Assembly: GCF_050871315.1 (NCBI RefSeq)
Contig: NZ_JBJLRE010000023.1
Source: Kineococcus gynurae
GTDB taxonomy: Bacteria; Actinomycetota; Actinomycetes; Actinomycetales; Kineococcaceae
Direction: 5' to 3' (one strand)
DNA length: 64,000 nucleotides
Made by a program: the position numbers and the translations under genes
Shown: piece by piece, positions 24,944 through 33,615 of the stretch
Layout of the letters: every line of letters starts with the position of its first letter
Numbering within the stretch: the stretch's first letter is position 1
Notes under the pieces: model-generated
Databases searched by the model: none
Told to the model about the DNA's origin: nothing
What the model saw: only the letters and a program-made list of their open reading frames with translations

Positions 24944-26167
24944 GTGGCCGACCAGACGACCGACCCCGCGACCGCCCCCGGCCCCCGGACGGGAGGTGGG
25001 CCGGACGGGCGTCCGACCGGTGGCCGCGCCCGCGCCTGGGTGCTGCTCAAGCAGCTCCCGGCACGGGCCGACTCGGGCGGGCGGCAGCGCTCGCGCGCGG
25101 CCCTCGACGCCTACGCCGCGGTGTTCGACGAGGTGCACGTGGTCGGGTTCGACCGCTGGCCCACCTGGCGCGAGGACCTCCCGCCGCACGTGCAGGTGCA
25201 CGAGATCGACGCCCCGCGGCCCACCCCGGGTGCGGTCCTGCGGTCCTCGGTCTTCGCTGGCAAGTGGTACTCCCCGGAGATCGCCGCCCTGCTCTCCGCC
25301 GAGGTCCGTGGTCTCGACGTCCTGCACGTCGACTTCCCGCAGATGGCGGTCAACGTCCCGGCCGACGTGCGGATCGACGTGCTCGACCTGCACAACATCG
25401 AGGCCGACCTGCTGCGACGGCGGCTGCGCACCGAGCACGGCCTCCTCGGGCGCCTGCTCGCCCCCGAGGTCGCGCGGTTCGCCCGGTTCGAGCTGTCGGC
25501 CGCGCGCCGGGCCGTGCACGTCACCGCGTGCAGCCGCCTCGACCAGGAGGTCCTGCGGGAGGCGGGTGTCCCGAGCACGTTCGTACCCAACGGCGTCGTC
25601 GTGCCCGAGCAGCCCGCGCCGCCGGCGCCGGGCGAGGGGCGCGCGATCTTCGTCGGCGCGATGGACTACGGCCCCAACAAGGCCGCCCTGCGCTGGTTCC
25701 TCGACGAGGTCTGGCCCAGGGTGCGGGTCGCGGCGCCGCAGGCCCGGTTCACGGCCGTCGGGCGTGGTCTGGCCGGGAGCCACCCCCGGCCCGCGGGGGA
25801 ACCGGAGGGGGCGGAGTTCGCCTCCGACGTGGATTCGCTGGACCCCTACTACGCCGCGGCCGACGTCTGCGTGGTCCCGCTGCTCTCCGGGGGCGGGACG
25901 AAGATCAAGCTGGTCGAGGCCATGACCCGCGGCCGGGCCGTGGTGACCACGAGCCTCGGGCTGGAGGGGCTGGAGGAGCACCGCGACGTGGTCCGCGTCG
26001 CGGACGGGGCCGAGGCGTTCGCGACCGCCCTGGCCGGGCTGCTGACCGACCCGGCGACGGCCCGGGAACTGGGTGCGGCGGCCCGGGAACGGACCGCCAC
26101 GTTCTCGTGGGAGTCGTCCATGGAAGCGCTGCGTGACCTGCTGCAAAAGATCCGTCACCAAATGTGA
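24944..26167 (+). CDS. Family 4-type glycosyltransferase
   Basis: A 407-residue GT-B enzyme. The N-terminal acceptor domain includes GGRQRSRAALDAYAAVFDEV and VLDLHNIEADLL. The C-terminal donor domain starts FVGAMDYGPNKAALRWFLDE and contains the nucleotide-sugar-binding LLSGGGTKIKLVEAMTRG. The GTG at 24944 gives a sensible N-terminus; starts further upstream read through GC-rich non-coding sequence. GAGACT seven bases before it is a possible -10. It is the last gene before the nucleotide-sugar operon but has a separate promoter region from it. Confidence 0.82.
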   Translation: MADQTTDPATAPGPRTGGGPDGRPTGGRARAWVLLKQLPARADSGGRQRSRAALDAYAAVFDEVHVVGFDRWPTWREDLPPHVQVHEIDAPRPTPGAVLRSSVFAGKWYSPEIAALLSAEVRGLDVLHVDFPQMAVNVPADVRIDVLDLHNIEADLLRRRLRTEHGLLGRLLAPEVARFARFELSAARRAVHVTACSRLDQEVLREAGVPSTFVPNGVVVPEQPAPPAPGEGRAIFVGAMDYGPNKAALRWFLDEVWPRVRVAAPQARFTAVGRGLAGSHPRPAGEPEGAEFASDVDSLDPYYAAADVCVVPLLSGGGTKIKLVEAMTRGRAVVTTSLGLEGLEEHRDVVRVADGAEAFATALAGLLTDPATARELGAAARERTATFSWESSMEALRDLLQKIRHQM

Positions 26168-26201
26168 GTTTCCCGTGGAAGGGGCCCCCTAACGGGCTAC
26201 G

Positions 26202-26230
26202 TTCACAGTCAGTGACGAGTTGCCTGTAGT
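26202..26230 (+). promoter_or_regulatory. Candidate promoter of the nucleotide-sugar operon
   Basis: TTCACA at 26202-26207 is 17 bases from TGTAGT at 26225-26230; TAGTAG two bases on is an alternative -10. It would leave a leader of about 135 bases before the first gene. The match to consensus is moderate. Confidence 0.4.
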
Positions 26231-26371
26231 AGCCTCGCGGTCGCAGCACGACGGGAACGGTGGCGTCGATTCGTGGGGGGTCCACACGCCACCGGGGGAG
26301 TTTCCGTCCGCAGCCGGCCGACCCCCACGAGCCGACGGTCGCACCAACGTCTGAGTGAGGGAAGCCAACAG

Positions 26372-27184
26372 ATGAGCGCATCCACGCCCGTGTCCGAGAT
26401 CCCGGTCGTCATCCTCTGCGGGGGCATGGGGACCCGGCTCCGCGAGGCGAGCGAGAAGCTGCCCAAGCCGCTCGTCGACATCGGTGGCCGTCCCATCGTG
26501 TGGCACATCATGAAGCTCTACAGCAGCTACGGGTTCCGGAAGTTCGTGCTCTGCCTCGGTTACAAGAGCGACATGATCAAGCGGTACTTCCTGGACTACC
26601 GGATCAACGCCGGCGACTTCACCCTCAACCCCTCCTCGCACGAGGCCCCCACCTTCCACACCTCCGGGGTGCAGGAGGACTGGGAGATCACCTTCGTCGA
26701 GACCGGGCTGACCACCGCGACCGCGGCCCGGATCAAGCGCGTCTCCCAGCACCTCGACGCCGACACGTTCTGCCTCACCTACGGCGACGGGATCGGCGAC
26801 GTCGACATCGCGAAGACGCTGGCCGACCACGCCGCCGGTGACCGGATGGCGACCGTCACCGCGGTCCACCCCTCCAGCCGCTACGGCGAGATGCACGTCG
26901 ACGGCGACGCCGTCGTGGAGTTCAACGAGAAGCCGACCCTGGCCGACGGGTGGGTCAACGGCGGGTTCTTCGTCTTCGACCGCGAGTTCGTCGACAAGTA
27001 CCTCGACGACGACCCCGAGGTCATGCTCGAGTCCGCTCCGCTGCAGCGCGTCGCGCGCGACGGCCAGCTCACCCTGTCCTCGCACGAGGGCTACTGGCTC
27101 GGCATGGACACCTTCCGTGACTGGACCGAGCTGAACAAGCTCTGGGACTCCGGCCAGGCGCCGTGGAAGAAGTGGGAAGACTGA
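26372..27184 (+). CDS. rfbF: Glucose-1-phosphate cytidylyltransferase-like nucleotidyltransferase
   Basis: A 270-residue sugar nucleotidyltransferase that would make CDP-glucose from CTP and glucose-1-phosphate. The N-terminal CGGMGTRLREASEKLPKPL is the nucleotide-binding signature. WHIMKLYSSYGFRKFVLCLG and GYKSDMIKRYFLDYR are characteristic of RfbF rather than RmlA, as is the length. FCLTYGDGIGDVD supplies the metal-binding aspartate and VNGGFFVFDREF the sugar pocket. The ATG follows GTGAGGGAAG. It opens a four-gene operon with tight spacing; CTP specificity is inferred from similarity. Confidence 0.82.
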   Translation: MSASTPVSEIPVVILCGGMGTRLREASEKLPKPLVDIGGRPIVWHIMKLYSSYGFRKFVLCLGYKSDMIKRYFLDYRINAGDFTLNPSSHEAPTFHTSGVQEDWEITFVETGLTTATAARIKRVSQHLDADTFCLTYGDGIGDVDIAKTLADHAAGDRMATVTAVHPSSRYGEMHVDGDAVVEFNEKPTLADGWVNGGFFVFDREFVDKYLDDDPEVMLESAPLQRVARDGQLTLSSHEGYWLGMDTFRDWTELNKLWDSGQAPWKKWED

Positions 27185-27232
27185 GTCGTCGCGCCCGCCT
27201 GCTCACCGGTCGAAACTAGGAGATAACGCACC

Positions 27233-28276
27233 GTGAAGATCGTCGTGACCGGGACCGAGGGTTACCTCGGCTGCCTGCTCGCCCCCACCCTCGTCGAGTC
27301 CGGGCACTCCGTGCTCGGGGTGGACACCGGCTACTACAAGCACGGTTGGCTCTACAACGGCGTGACCGCCACCGTGGAGACGCTGGCCAAGGACATCCGG
27401 CACATCACCGAGCAGGACCTGGCCGGGGCCGACGCCGTCGTGCACATGGCCGAGCTGTCCAACGACCCGCTCGGGGAACTGATCCCGGACGTCACCTACA
27501 CCGTGAACCACCTGGGGTCGGTGCGGCTGGCCGAGATGGCCAAGAAGGCCGGCGTCTCGCGCTTCGTCTACATGTCGAGCTGCTCCGTCTACGGGGTGGC
27601 CGAGGACACCGTCGACGAGACCTCGGCGGTGAACCCGCAGACCGCCTACGCCGAGTGCAAGGCGATGGTCGAGCGCGACCTCGCGCCCATGGCCGACGAC
27701 GACTTCTCGCCGACGTTCATGCGCAACGCCACCGCCTACGGCGCCTCGCCGCGGCAGCGTTTCGACATCGTGCTCAACAACCTCACCGGTCTGGCCTTCA
27801 CCACCGGCAAGATCGCGATGACCTCCGACGGTTCGCCCTGGCGCCCGCTGGTCCACGGCCTGGACATCGCCAAGTCGATCCGCGCCGTCCTGGACGCCCC
27901 GCGCGAGCTGGTGCACAACCAGATCTTCAACGTGGGCGACTCCAAGCAGGTCTACCGCGTCCGCGAGATCGCCGAGGCCGTCGGCCGCGCGCTGCCCGAG
28001 GCCGAGATCACCTTCGGTCAGGCCAACGGCGACAACCGCAGCTACAAGGTGAACTTCGACAAGATCCACTCCACGCTGCCGGGCTTCGCCTGCGACTGGG
28101 ACGCCGACAAGGGCGCCACCCAGCTCGTCGAGGTGTTCAAGGCCATCGACCTCGACACCGAGACCTTCACCGGTCGCGGCCACACGCGGTTGAAGCAGCT
28201 GGAGTACCTCATCAAGACGGGACAGCTCGACTCCGACCTGTTCTGGAGCAGCAAGCCGACCACCGGGATCGCCTGA
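27233..28276 (+). CDS. SDR-family nucleotide-sugar dehydratase/epimerase
   Basis: A 347-residue extended SDR. VTGTEGYLGCLLAP binds NAD(P), MSSCSVYG carries the catalytic serine and TAYAECK is the YxxxK pair. It lacks the GHTGFKGSWL N-terminus usual for RfbG CDP-glucose 4,6-dehydratases, so it is not clearly that enzyme; a dehydratase, reductase or epimerase acting on the rfbF product is likely. The GTG has an AGGAGA ribosome site. Its stop overlaps the next ATG (TGATG), so expression is coupled. Confidence 0.78.
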   Translation: MKIVVTGTEGYLGCLLAPTLVESGHSVLGVDTGYYKHGWLYNGVTATVETLAKDIRHITEQDLAGADAVVHMAELSNDPLGELIPDVTYTVNHLGSVRLAEMAKKAGVSRFVYMSSCSVYGVAEDTVDETSAVNPQTAYAECKAMVERDLAPMADDDFSPTFMRNATAYGASPRQRFDIVLNNLTGLAFTTGKIAMTSDGSPWRPLVHGLDIAKSIRAVLDAPRELVHNQIFNVGDSKQVYRVREIAEAVGRALPEAEITFGQANGDNRSYKVNFDKIHSTLPGFACDWDADKGATQLVEVFKAIDLDTETFTGRGHTRLKQLEYLIKTGQLDSDLFWSSKPTTGIA

Positions 28277-28830
28277 TGAAGTTCATCACCACGCCCATCG
28301 AGGGCGTCGCCATCCTCGAGCTGGAGGAGCGCAGCGACGACCGCGGGTTCTTCGCCCGGTCGTTCTGCCGCCAGGAGTTCCTCGACCACGGGCTGCTGCC
28401 CGCCGTCGAGCAGTGCAACATCTCCTTCAACCACGCGGCGGGCACGCTGCGCGGGATGCATTACCAGATCGACCCGGCGCCGGAGGCCAAGCTGGTGCGC
28501 TGCACCCGCGGGGCGATCCAGGACATCATCGTCGACCTGCGGCCCGGGTCCCCGACCCGTTTCCAGCACGTCGCCGTCGAGCTGAGCGCCGAGAACCGTC
28601 GCTCGTTCTACGTCCCGCCGTACTTCGCCCACGGTTACCTGACCCTGACCGACGGGGCCGAGGTCACCTACCAGGTCTCGCAGGCCTACACCCCCGGTGT
28701 CGAGCGCGGGCTGCGCTGGAACGATCCCGACCTCGCGCTGCCGTGGGCCCGCGACGTGGCCGAGATCAGCGACAAGGACGCGAGCTGGACCCTGCTCGCC
28801 GACGGCGCCGTGGGGGAGACCCTCACGTGA
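28276..28830 (+). CDS. RmlC-like nucleotide-sugar 3,5-epimerase
   Basis: A 184-residue cupin enzyme of the dTDP-4-dehydrorhamnose 3,5-epimerase family. TLRGMHYQ carries the catalytic-base histidine, VDLRPGSPTRFQHVAVEL and FYVPPYFAHGYLTLTD form the barrel, and AYTPGVERGLRWNDP includes the conserved tyrosine. In this operon it probably acts on a CDP- rather than dTDP-linked keto-sugar. Overlaps on both sides (TGATG with the SDR, GTGA with the next gene) show tight coupling. Confidence 0.82.
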   Translation: MKFITTPIEGVAILELEERSDDRGFFARSFCRQEFLDHGLLPAVEQCNISFNHAAGTLRGMHYQIDPAPEAKLVRCTRGAIQDIIVDLRPGSPTRFQHVAVELSAENRRSFYVPPYFAHGYLTLTDGAEVTYQVSQAYTPGVERGLRWNDPDLALPWARDVAEISDKDASWTLLADGAVGETLT

Positions 28831-30116
28831 TCATCGTCGACAAGGCGCTGCAGCAGCGTCAGGCCGACGGGCACCCGATCAAGGTCGCCCTCGTCGGCGC
28901 CGGGTTCATGGGTCGCGGGTTCGTGAACCAGGTCGTGAACTCCGTGCCCGGCATGGAGCTCGTCGCCATCGCCAACCGCACGGTCGCCAAGGCCCGTCGC
29001 GCGTTCGAGGAGGCCGGCGTGACCGGCGTCGTCGAGGCCGACGACGTCGCCGGCGTCGAGAAGGCCATCGCCGCCGGGACCCCGGTCGTGTCCGCCTCCT
29101 ACGAGGCCGTCGTCGACGCGGGCCAGGTGGACGCGGTCGTCGAGGCGACCGGGAACACCGAGTACGGCGCCCACGTCGTCATCCGGGCGATCGAGGCGGG
29201 CAAGCACATCGTGCTGCTGAACGCCGAGGTCGACGGCACCGCCGGTCTCGCCCTGCGCAAGCGGGCCGAGAAGGCCGGCGTGATCTACACCGGTTGCGAC
29301 GGCGACCAGCCCGGCGTGCAGATGAACCTGCTGCGGTTCGTGAAGTCCATCGGCCTCACCCCGCTGGTCTCGGGCAACATCAAGGGCCTGCAGGACGAGT
29401 ACCGCAACCCCACCACCCAGGAGGGGTTCGCCAGGCAGTGGGGGCAGGACCCCTACATGGTCACGAGTTTCGCCGACGGCACGAAGGTCTCCTTCGAGCA
29501 GGCGCTGGTCGCCAACGCGGTCGGGTTCTCGGTCGAGAAGCGCGGCATGCGCGGGGCCGACCACCGCGGTCACGTCGACGAGCTGACCCAGCTGTACGAC
29601 GTCGACGCGCTCAAGGAGCTCGGCGGGGTCGTGGACTACGTGGTCGGGTCCAAGCCCGGCCCCGGTGTCTACGTCCTGGGGACGCACGACGACCCCAAGC
29701 AGCAGCACTACCTGAACCTGTACAAGCTCGGCACCGGGCCGCTGTACTCGTTCTACACGCCCTACCACCTGTGCCACTTCGAGGTGCCGCTGACCGTGGC
29801 CCGCGCGGTGCTGTTCGCCGACGCGGCGATCGTGCCGAGCGACCGGGTCACCGTCGAGGTGGTCACCACGGCCAAGACCGACCTGGCCGCGGGCAAGGAG
29901 ATCGACCGCCTCGGCGGGTACGACTCCTACGGCGTGTGCGAGCGCTACGACGTCACGAAGGCGCAGAACCTGCTGCCCATGGGGGTCGCCGAGGGCTGCG
30001 TCCTCAAGAAAGACGTGACGAAGGACCAGGTCCTGACCTACGACGACGTGATCCTGCCCGGGGGGCGGTTGATCGACGCCCTGCGCGTCGAGCAGGCCGC
30101 GATCCTCGGGGCCTGA
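28827..30116 (+). CDS. Gfo/homoserine-dehydrogenase-like oxidoreductase with SAF domain
   Basis: A 429-residue NAD(P)-dependent oxidoreductase. The Rossmann domain begins KVALVGAGFMGRGFVNQVV (about residue 18) and includes VDAVVEATGNTEYGAHVV and GKHIVLLNAEVDG. The C-terminus (TTAKTDLAAGKEIDRLGGYDSYG onward) looks like a SAF domain, as in homoserine-dehydrogenase-like partners of RfbF operons. The exact reaction in the sugar pathway is unknown. It is the last gene of the four-gene operon, followed by a terminator. Confidence 0.75.
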   Translation: MIIVDKALQQRQADGHPIKVALVGAGFMGRGFVNQVVNSVPGMELVAIANRTVAKARRAFEEAGVTGVVEADDVAGVEKAIAAGTPVVSASYEAVVDAGQVDAVVEATGNTEYGAHVVIRAIEAGKHIVLLNAEVDGTAGLALRKRAEKAGVIYTGCDGDQPGVQMNLLRFVKSIGLTPLVSGNIKGLQDEYRNPTTQEGFARQWGQDPYMVTSFADGTKVSFEQALVANAVGFSVEKRGMRGADHRGHVDELTQLYDVDALKELGGVVDYVVGSKPGPGVYVLGTHDDPKQQHYLNLYKLGTGPLYSFYTPYHLCHFEVPLTVARAVLFADAAIVPSDRVTVEVVTTAKTDLAAGKEIDRLGGYDSYGVCERYDVTKAQNLLPMGVAEGCVLKKDVTKDQVLTYDDVILPGGRLIDALRVEQAAILGA

Positions 30117-30135
30117 TCCCGGACGGCTCGTTCGC

Positions 30136-30182
30136 GGAACCCCGGTCGGGTGGACGGAGACGTCCGCCCTGACCGGGGTTCC
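30136..30182 (+). terminator. Terminator of the nucleotide-sugar operon
   Basis: GGAACCCCGGTC pairs with GACCGGGGTTCC, and an inner GGGTGGACG pairs with CGTCCGCCC with one wobble and one bulge, around a GAGA-type loop. It lies about 20 bases after the last stop and just before the DUF2520 gene promoter. Confidence 0.85.
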
Positions 30183-30215
30183 TGCGTCGTGGGGGGTTCC
30201 CGGTAGTTTCCTCGG

Positions 30216-31139
30216 GTGAGTTCCGCCGGACGTCTGGACGTGGCCGTCGTCGGGGCCGGGCGGGTCGGTCCGGTCCTGGGCGCCGCGCTGCGGGCCGGCG
30301 GGCACCGGGTCGTCGGGGTCGCCGCCCGCTCGCGGGCCGGGGCCGACCGGGTCGGCGCGCTGCTGCCCGACGTGCCCTGGATCGAGGTGGAGGAGGCGTT
30401 CGCCGCCGACCTCGTCCTGCTCGCGGTCCCCGACGACGTGCTCGGCCCCCTCGTCGCCCGGTACGCCCCGCACGTGCGGGCCGGGCAGCTCCTCGTGCAC
30501 ACCTGCGGGTTGCACGGTCTCGACGTCCTCGCCCCCGCCGCGCAGCGGGGGGCCCTGCCGCTGGCCCTGCACCCGGCGATGACCTTCACCGGGACCTCCC
30601 TGGACCGCGAACGCCTGCACGGGGCCGTGGTCGCGGTCACCGCCCCGGCGGTCCTGCACCCGGTCGCGGACTCGCTGGTCCGGGAGTGGGGGGCGACCCC
30701 GGTGCCGGTGGCCGAGACCGACCGGGCGCTCTACCACGCGGCCCTCGCCCACGGGGCGAACCACCTCGTCACCCTGGTGACCCAGGCGCTGGACGCCGCC
30801 CGGGCCGTGGTCGGCGAGGCCGCCCCGGACCTGCTGCGCCCGTTGCTGAGCGCGGCCCTGGACAACGCGCTGACGTCCCCGACGACCGCGCTGACCGGCC
30901 CCGTCGCCCGCGGGGACGTGGGCACCGTGGTGCGCCACCTCGACGTGCTCGAGGCCCGGGCCGGGACCGACACCGCCCTCGTCTACGCCACCCTGGCCGC
31001 CGTGGCCGCCCGCCGCGCCGCCGACGACGACCGGTTGGCCCCCGAGGTGGCGCAACGCCTGCAGGACGCGGTGCGGTCCCCCGCCGCGACCCCCGCCCCG
31101 TCCGCGACGACCGACCCGACCGGAGGAGAACTCCCGTGA
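30216..31139 (+). CDS. Rossmann-like and DUF2520 domain protein
   Basis: A 307-residue predicted oxidoreductase. An N-terminal Rossmann fold (VAVVGAGRVGPVLGAALRAGG) is followed by LLAVPDDVLGPL, PLALHPAMTFTG and a helical C-terminal DUF2520 region, resembling the 6-phosphogluconate/ketopantoate-reductase superfamily. It is the Rv3603c counterpart directly before panC and coupled to it by a four-base overlap. A ketopantoate-reductase role is attractive from context but not shown. The GTG lies six bases after TAGTTT, indicating a leaderless message. Confidence 0.8.
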   Translation: MSSAGRLDVAVVGAGRVGPVLGAALRAGGHRVVGVAARSRAGADRVGALLPDVPWIEVEEAFAADLVLLAVPDDVLGPLVARYAPHVRAGQLLVHTCGLHGLDVLAPAAQRGALPLALHPAMTFTGTSLDRERLHGAVVAVTAPAVLHPVADSLVREWGATPVPVAETDRALYHAALAHGANHLVTLVTQALDAARAVVGEAAPDLLRPLLSAALDNALTSPTTALTGPVARGDVGTVVRHLDVLEARAGTDTALVYATLAAVAARRAADDDRLAPEVAQRLQDAVRSPAATPAPSATTDPTGGELP

Positions 31140-31987
31140 CCGACCCCCGCCTGGTGCGCACCCGGGCCGAGCTGGCCGAGGTCCGGGCCGCGCTGCCCGG
31201 GCCCGTCGCCGTCGTGATGACCATGGGCGCGCTGCACCCCGGGCACGCCCGCCTGCTCACCGAGGCCCGCCGGGACAACGCCTCGGTGGTCCTCACGGTC
31301 TTCCTGAACCCCCTGCAGTTCGGACCGAACGAGGACCTGGCCCGCTACCCCCGCACGCTGGACGCCGACCTCGAACTGGCCGCGGCCGCGGGGGCCGACG
31401 TCGTGTTCGCCCCGGGGCCGGACGTCGTCTACCCCGACGGCGACCCGCTGGTGCGGGTCAGCGCCGGGCCGCTGGGCGAGGTGCTGGAGGGGGCCAGCCG
31501 GCCCGGGCACTTCGACGGGGTGCTGACCGTCGTGGCGAAACTGCTGAACCTGGTCCGCCCCGAGCGGGCCTACTTCGGGCAGAAGGACGCCCAGCAGCTG
31601 CTGCTGGTGCGGCGCATGGTGCGCGACCTCGACCTCGGCGTCGACGTGGTGGCCGTGCCCACGGTCCGCGAGGACGACGGACTGGCGCTGTCCTCGCGCA
31701 ACCGCTACCTGAGCCCGTTCGACCGCGAGGTCGCGCTGGTGCTGAACCGGGCGTTGTCGGCCGGGTCGGCCGCCGGCCCCGAGGGGCCGAGCGCGGTGCG
31801 GCGCGCCGCCCGCGACGTCCTGCGGGCCGAACCGGCCGCCCGGGTGGACTACCTGGCCCTGGTCGACCCGGTGACGTTGGCCGACGTGCCGGAGCACTTC
31901 CGCGGCGAGGCGTTGCTCGCGCTGGCCGCGCGGGTCGGGCCCACCCGCCTGATCGACAACGCCCCGGTGGTCGTCGGCCGGCCCTGA
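31136..31987 (+). CDS. panC: Pantothenate synthetase
   Basis: Joins pantoate and beta-alanine using ATP. The 283-residue protein has the nucleotidyltransferase motifs MTMGALHPGHARLL (HIGH-like), FLNPLQFGPNEDL, GQKDAQQLLLVRRMV and the KMSKS-like ALSSRNRYLSP. It starts with a GTG overlapping the DUF2520 stop; GGAGGAG precedes it. In most actinobacteria panD and coaX follow; here lysS follows after 21 bases. Confidence 0.95.
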   Translation: MTDPRLVRTRAELAEVRAALPGPVAVVMTMGALHPGHARLLTEARRDNASVVLTVFLNPLQFGPNEDLARYPRTLDADLELAAAAGADVVFAPGPDVVYPDGDPLVRVSAGPLGEVLEGASRPGHFDGVLTVVAKLLNLVRPERAYFGQKDAQQLLLVRRMVRDLDLGVDVVAVPTVREDDGLALSSRNRYLSPFDREVALVLNRALSAGSAAGPEGPSAVRRAARDVLRAEPAARVDYLALVDPVTLADVPEHFRGEALLALAARVGPTRLIDNAPVVVGRP

Positions 31988-32008
31988 GCCCGCCGTTAAC
32001 CTTTCGTC

Positions 32009-33571
32009 GTGGACGCCGAGCAGAACCAGCCGACCGACCTGACGACCGCGCAGAACCCCGTCGAGAACCCCGACGCGACGGCGGCGGAGGAGTTCGACGA
32101 CCTCCCCGAGCAGGTCCGGGTGCGGCGCGACAAGCGCGACCGTCTGCTGGCCGAGGGCATCGAGGCCTACCCGGTCTCGGTGCCGCGCACGCACTCCCTG
32201 GCCGAGGTGCGTTCGGGCTGGGCGCAGCTGGAGACCGGGGTCGAGACCGACGACCTCGTCGGGGTCACCGGTCGGGTGGTCTACCTGCGCGGCACCGGGA
32301 AACTCGTCTTCGCCACCCTGCAGGAGGGCGACGGGACCCGCCTGCAGGCCATGCTGTCGCGCGACGGCGTGGGCGAGGAGGCGCTGGCCCGGTGGAAGTC
32401 CTTCGTGGACCTCGGCGACCACGTGTTCGTGCACGGCCGGGTGATCTCCTCCCGGCGCGGTGAGCTGTCCGTCCTGGCCGACTCCTTCCAGATCGCCAGC
32501 AAGGCGTTGCGGCCGCTGCCCGTCCTGCACCGGGAACTCTCCGAGGAATCCCGGGTCCGGCAGCGTTACGTCGACCTCATCGTGCGGGAATCGGCGCGCA
32601 GCACCGTGAGGGCCCGTTCGGCGGTGATGCGGTCGGTGCGCGCCACGCTGGAGGGTCGCGGTTTCCTCGAGGTCGAGACCCCGATGCTGCAGACCCTGCA
32701 CGGCGGGGCCGCCGCCCGTCCTTTCGTGACGCACTCCAACGCCTTCGACACCGACCTCTACCTGCGCATCGCGCCGGAATTGTTCCTGAAACGCTGCGTG
32801 GTCGGCGGTATCGAGCGGGTCTTCGAGATCAACCGCAACTTCCGCAACGAAGGGGCCGACTCCACGCATTCACCGGAGTTCGCGATGCTCGAGGCCTACG
32901 AGGCGTGGGGCGACTACGACACCATCGCCGACCTGACCCGTGACCTCGTCCAGGACGCGGCCCGGTCGGCCTTCGGGTCCCTCGTCGTGACGCTCGCCGA
33001 CGGCAGCGAGTACGACCTCTCCGGTTCCTGGGACTCGGTCAGCATGTACCCGGCCCTGTCGGCGGCGCTCGGGGAGGAGGTCACCCCGCAGACGTCCGTG
33101 GCTCGCCTGCGCGAGCTCGCCGCCCGCGTCGAGATGCCCGTCGACGAGGTCCGCTGGGGCCACGGCAAGCTGGTCGAGGAGCTCTTCGAGCACCTGGTGA
33201 CCCGGACCCTGCACGCCCCCACGTTCGTGCGCGACTTCCCGGTGGAGACGTCCCCGTTGACCCGTTCGCACCGCAGCATCCCCGGTGTCGTGGAGAAGTG
33301 GGACCTCTACGTGCGGGGCTTCGAGCTGGCGACGGGGTACTCCGAGCTGGTGGACCCGGTGGTGCAGCGGGAGCGCTTCGAGGAGCAGGCCCGGCTCGGC
33401 GCCCTCGGCGACGAGGAGGCCATGCGGATCGACGAGGACTTCCTGCGCGCCCAGGAGCACGCGATGCCGCCCTCGGGCGGGATGGGCATGGGGATCGACC
33501 GGCTGCTCATGGCGCTGACCGGTCTGGGAATCCGCGAGACCATCCTGTTCCCGTTGGTCAAGCAGCGCTGA
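32009..33571 (+). CDS. lysS: Lysyl-tRNA synthetase (class II)
   Basis: Charges tRNA-Lys. The 520-residue protein has a disordered acidic N-terminus, the anticodon-binding OB fold (about residues 85-175; VTGRVVYLRGTGKLVFATL) and the class II core. Motif 1 is near RYVDLIVRESARSTV, motif 2 near FEINRNFRNEGADSTHSPEF and motif 3 GMGMGIDRLLMALTG. It starts at GTG six bases after a TAACCT -10 box, so probably leaderless. It is upstream of a tiny membrane-protein gene and lsr2, a conserved actinobacterial neighbourhood. Confidence 0.95.
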   Translation: MDAEQNQPTDLTTAQNPVENPDATAAEEFDDLPEQVRVRRDKRDRLLAEGIEAYPVSVPRTHSLAEVRSGWAQLETGVETDDLVGVTGRVVYLRGTGKLVFATLQEGDGTRLQAMLSRDGVGEEALARWKSFVDLGDHVFVHGRVISSRRGELSVLADSFQIASKALRPLPVLHRELSEESRVRQRYVDLIVRESARSTVRARSAVMRSVRATLEGRGFLEVETPMLQTLHGGAAARPFVTHSNAFDTDLYLRIAPELFLKRCVVGGIERVFEINRNFRNEGADSTHSPEFAMLEAYEAWGDYDTIADLTRDLVQDAARSAFGSLVVTLADGSEYDLSGSWDSVSMYPALSAALGEEVTPQTSVARLRELAARVEMPVDEVRWGHGKLVEELFEHLVTRTLHAPTFVRDFPVETSPLTRSHRSIPGVVEKWDLYVRGFELATGYSELVDPVVQRERFEEQARLGALGDEEAMRIDEDFLRAQEHAMPPSGGMGMGIDRLLMALTGLGIRETILFPLVKQR

Positions 33572-33615
33572 ACGGCCCCGGCGGGGGCGGGGGCGGGGCG
33601 ACGTAAACTGCTCCC

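Noticed and set aside
24936..24946. TAGGGC as the -10 box of the GT-B glycosyltransferase gene
   Set aside because: Only two bases separate it from the GTG, too close for a promoter; GAGACT at seven bases is the better but still weak candidate.
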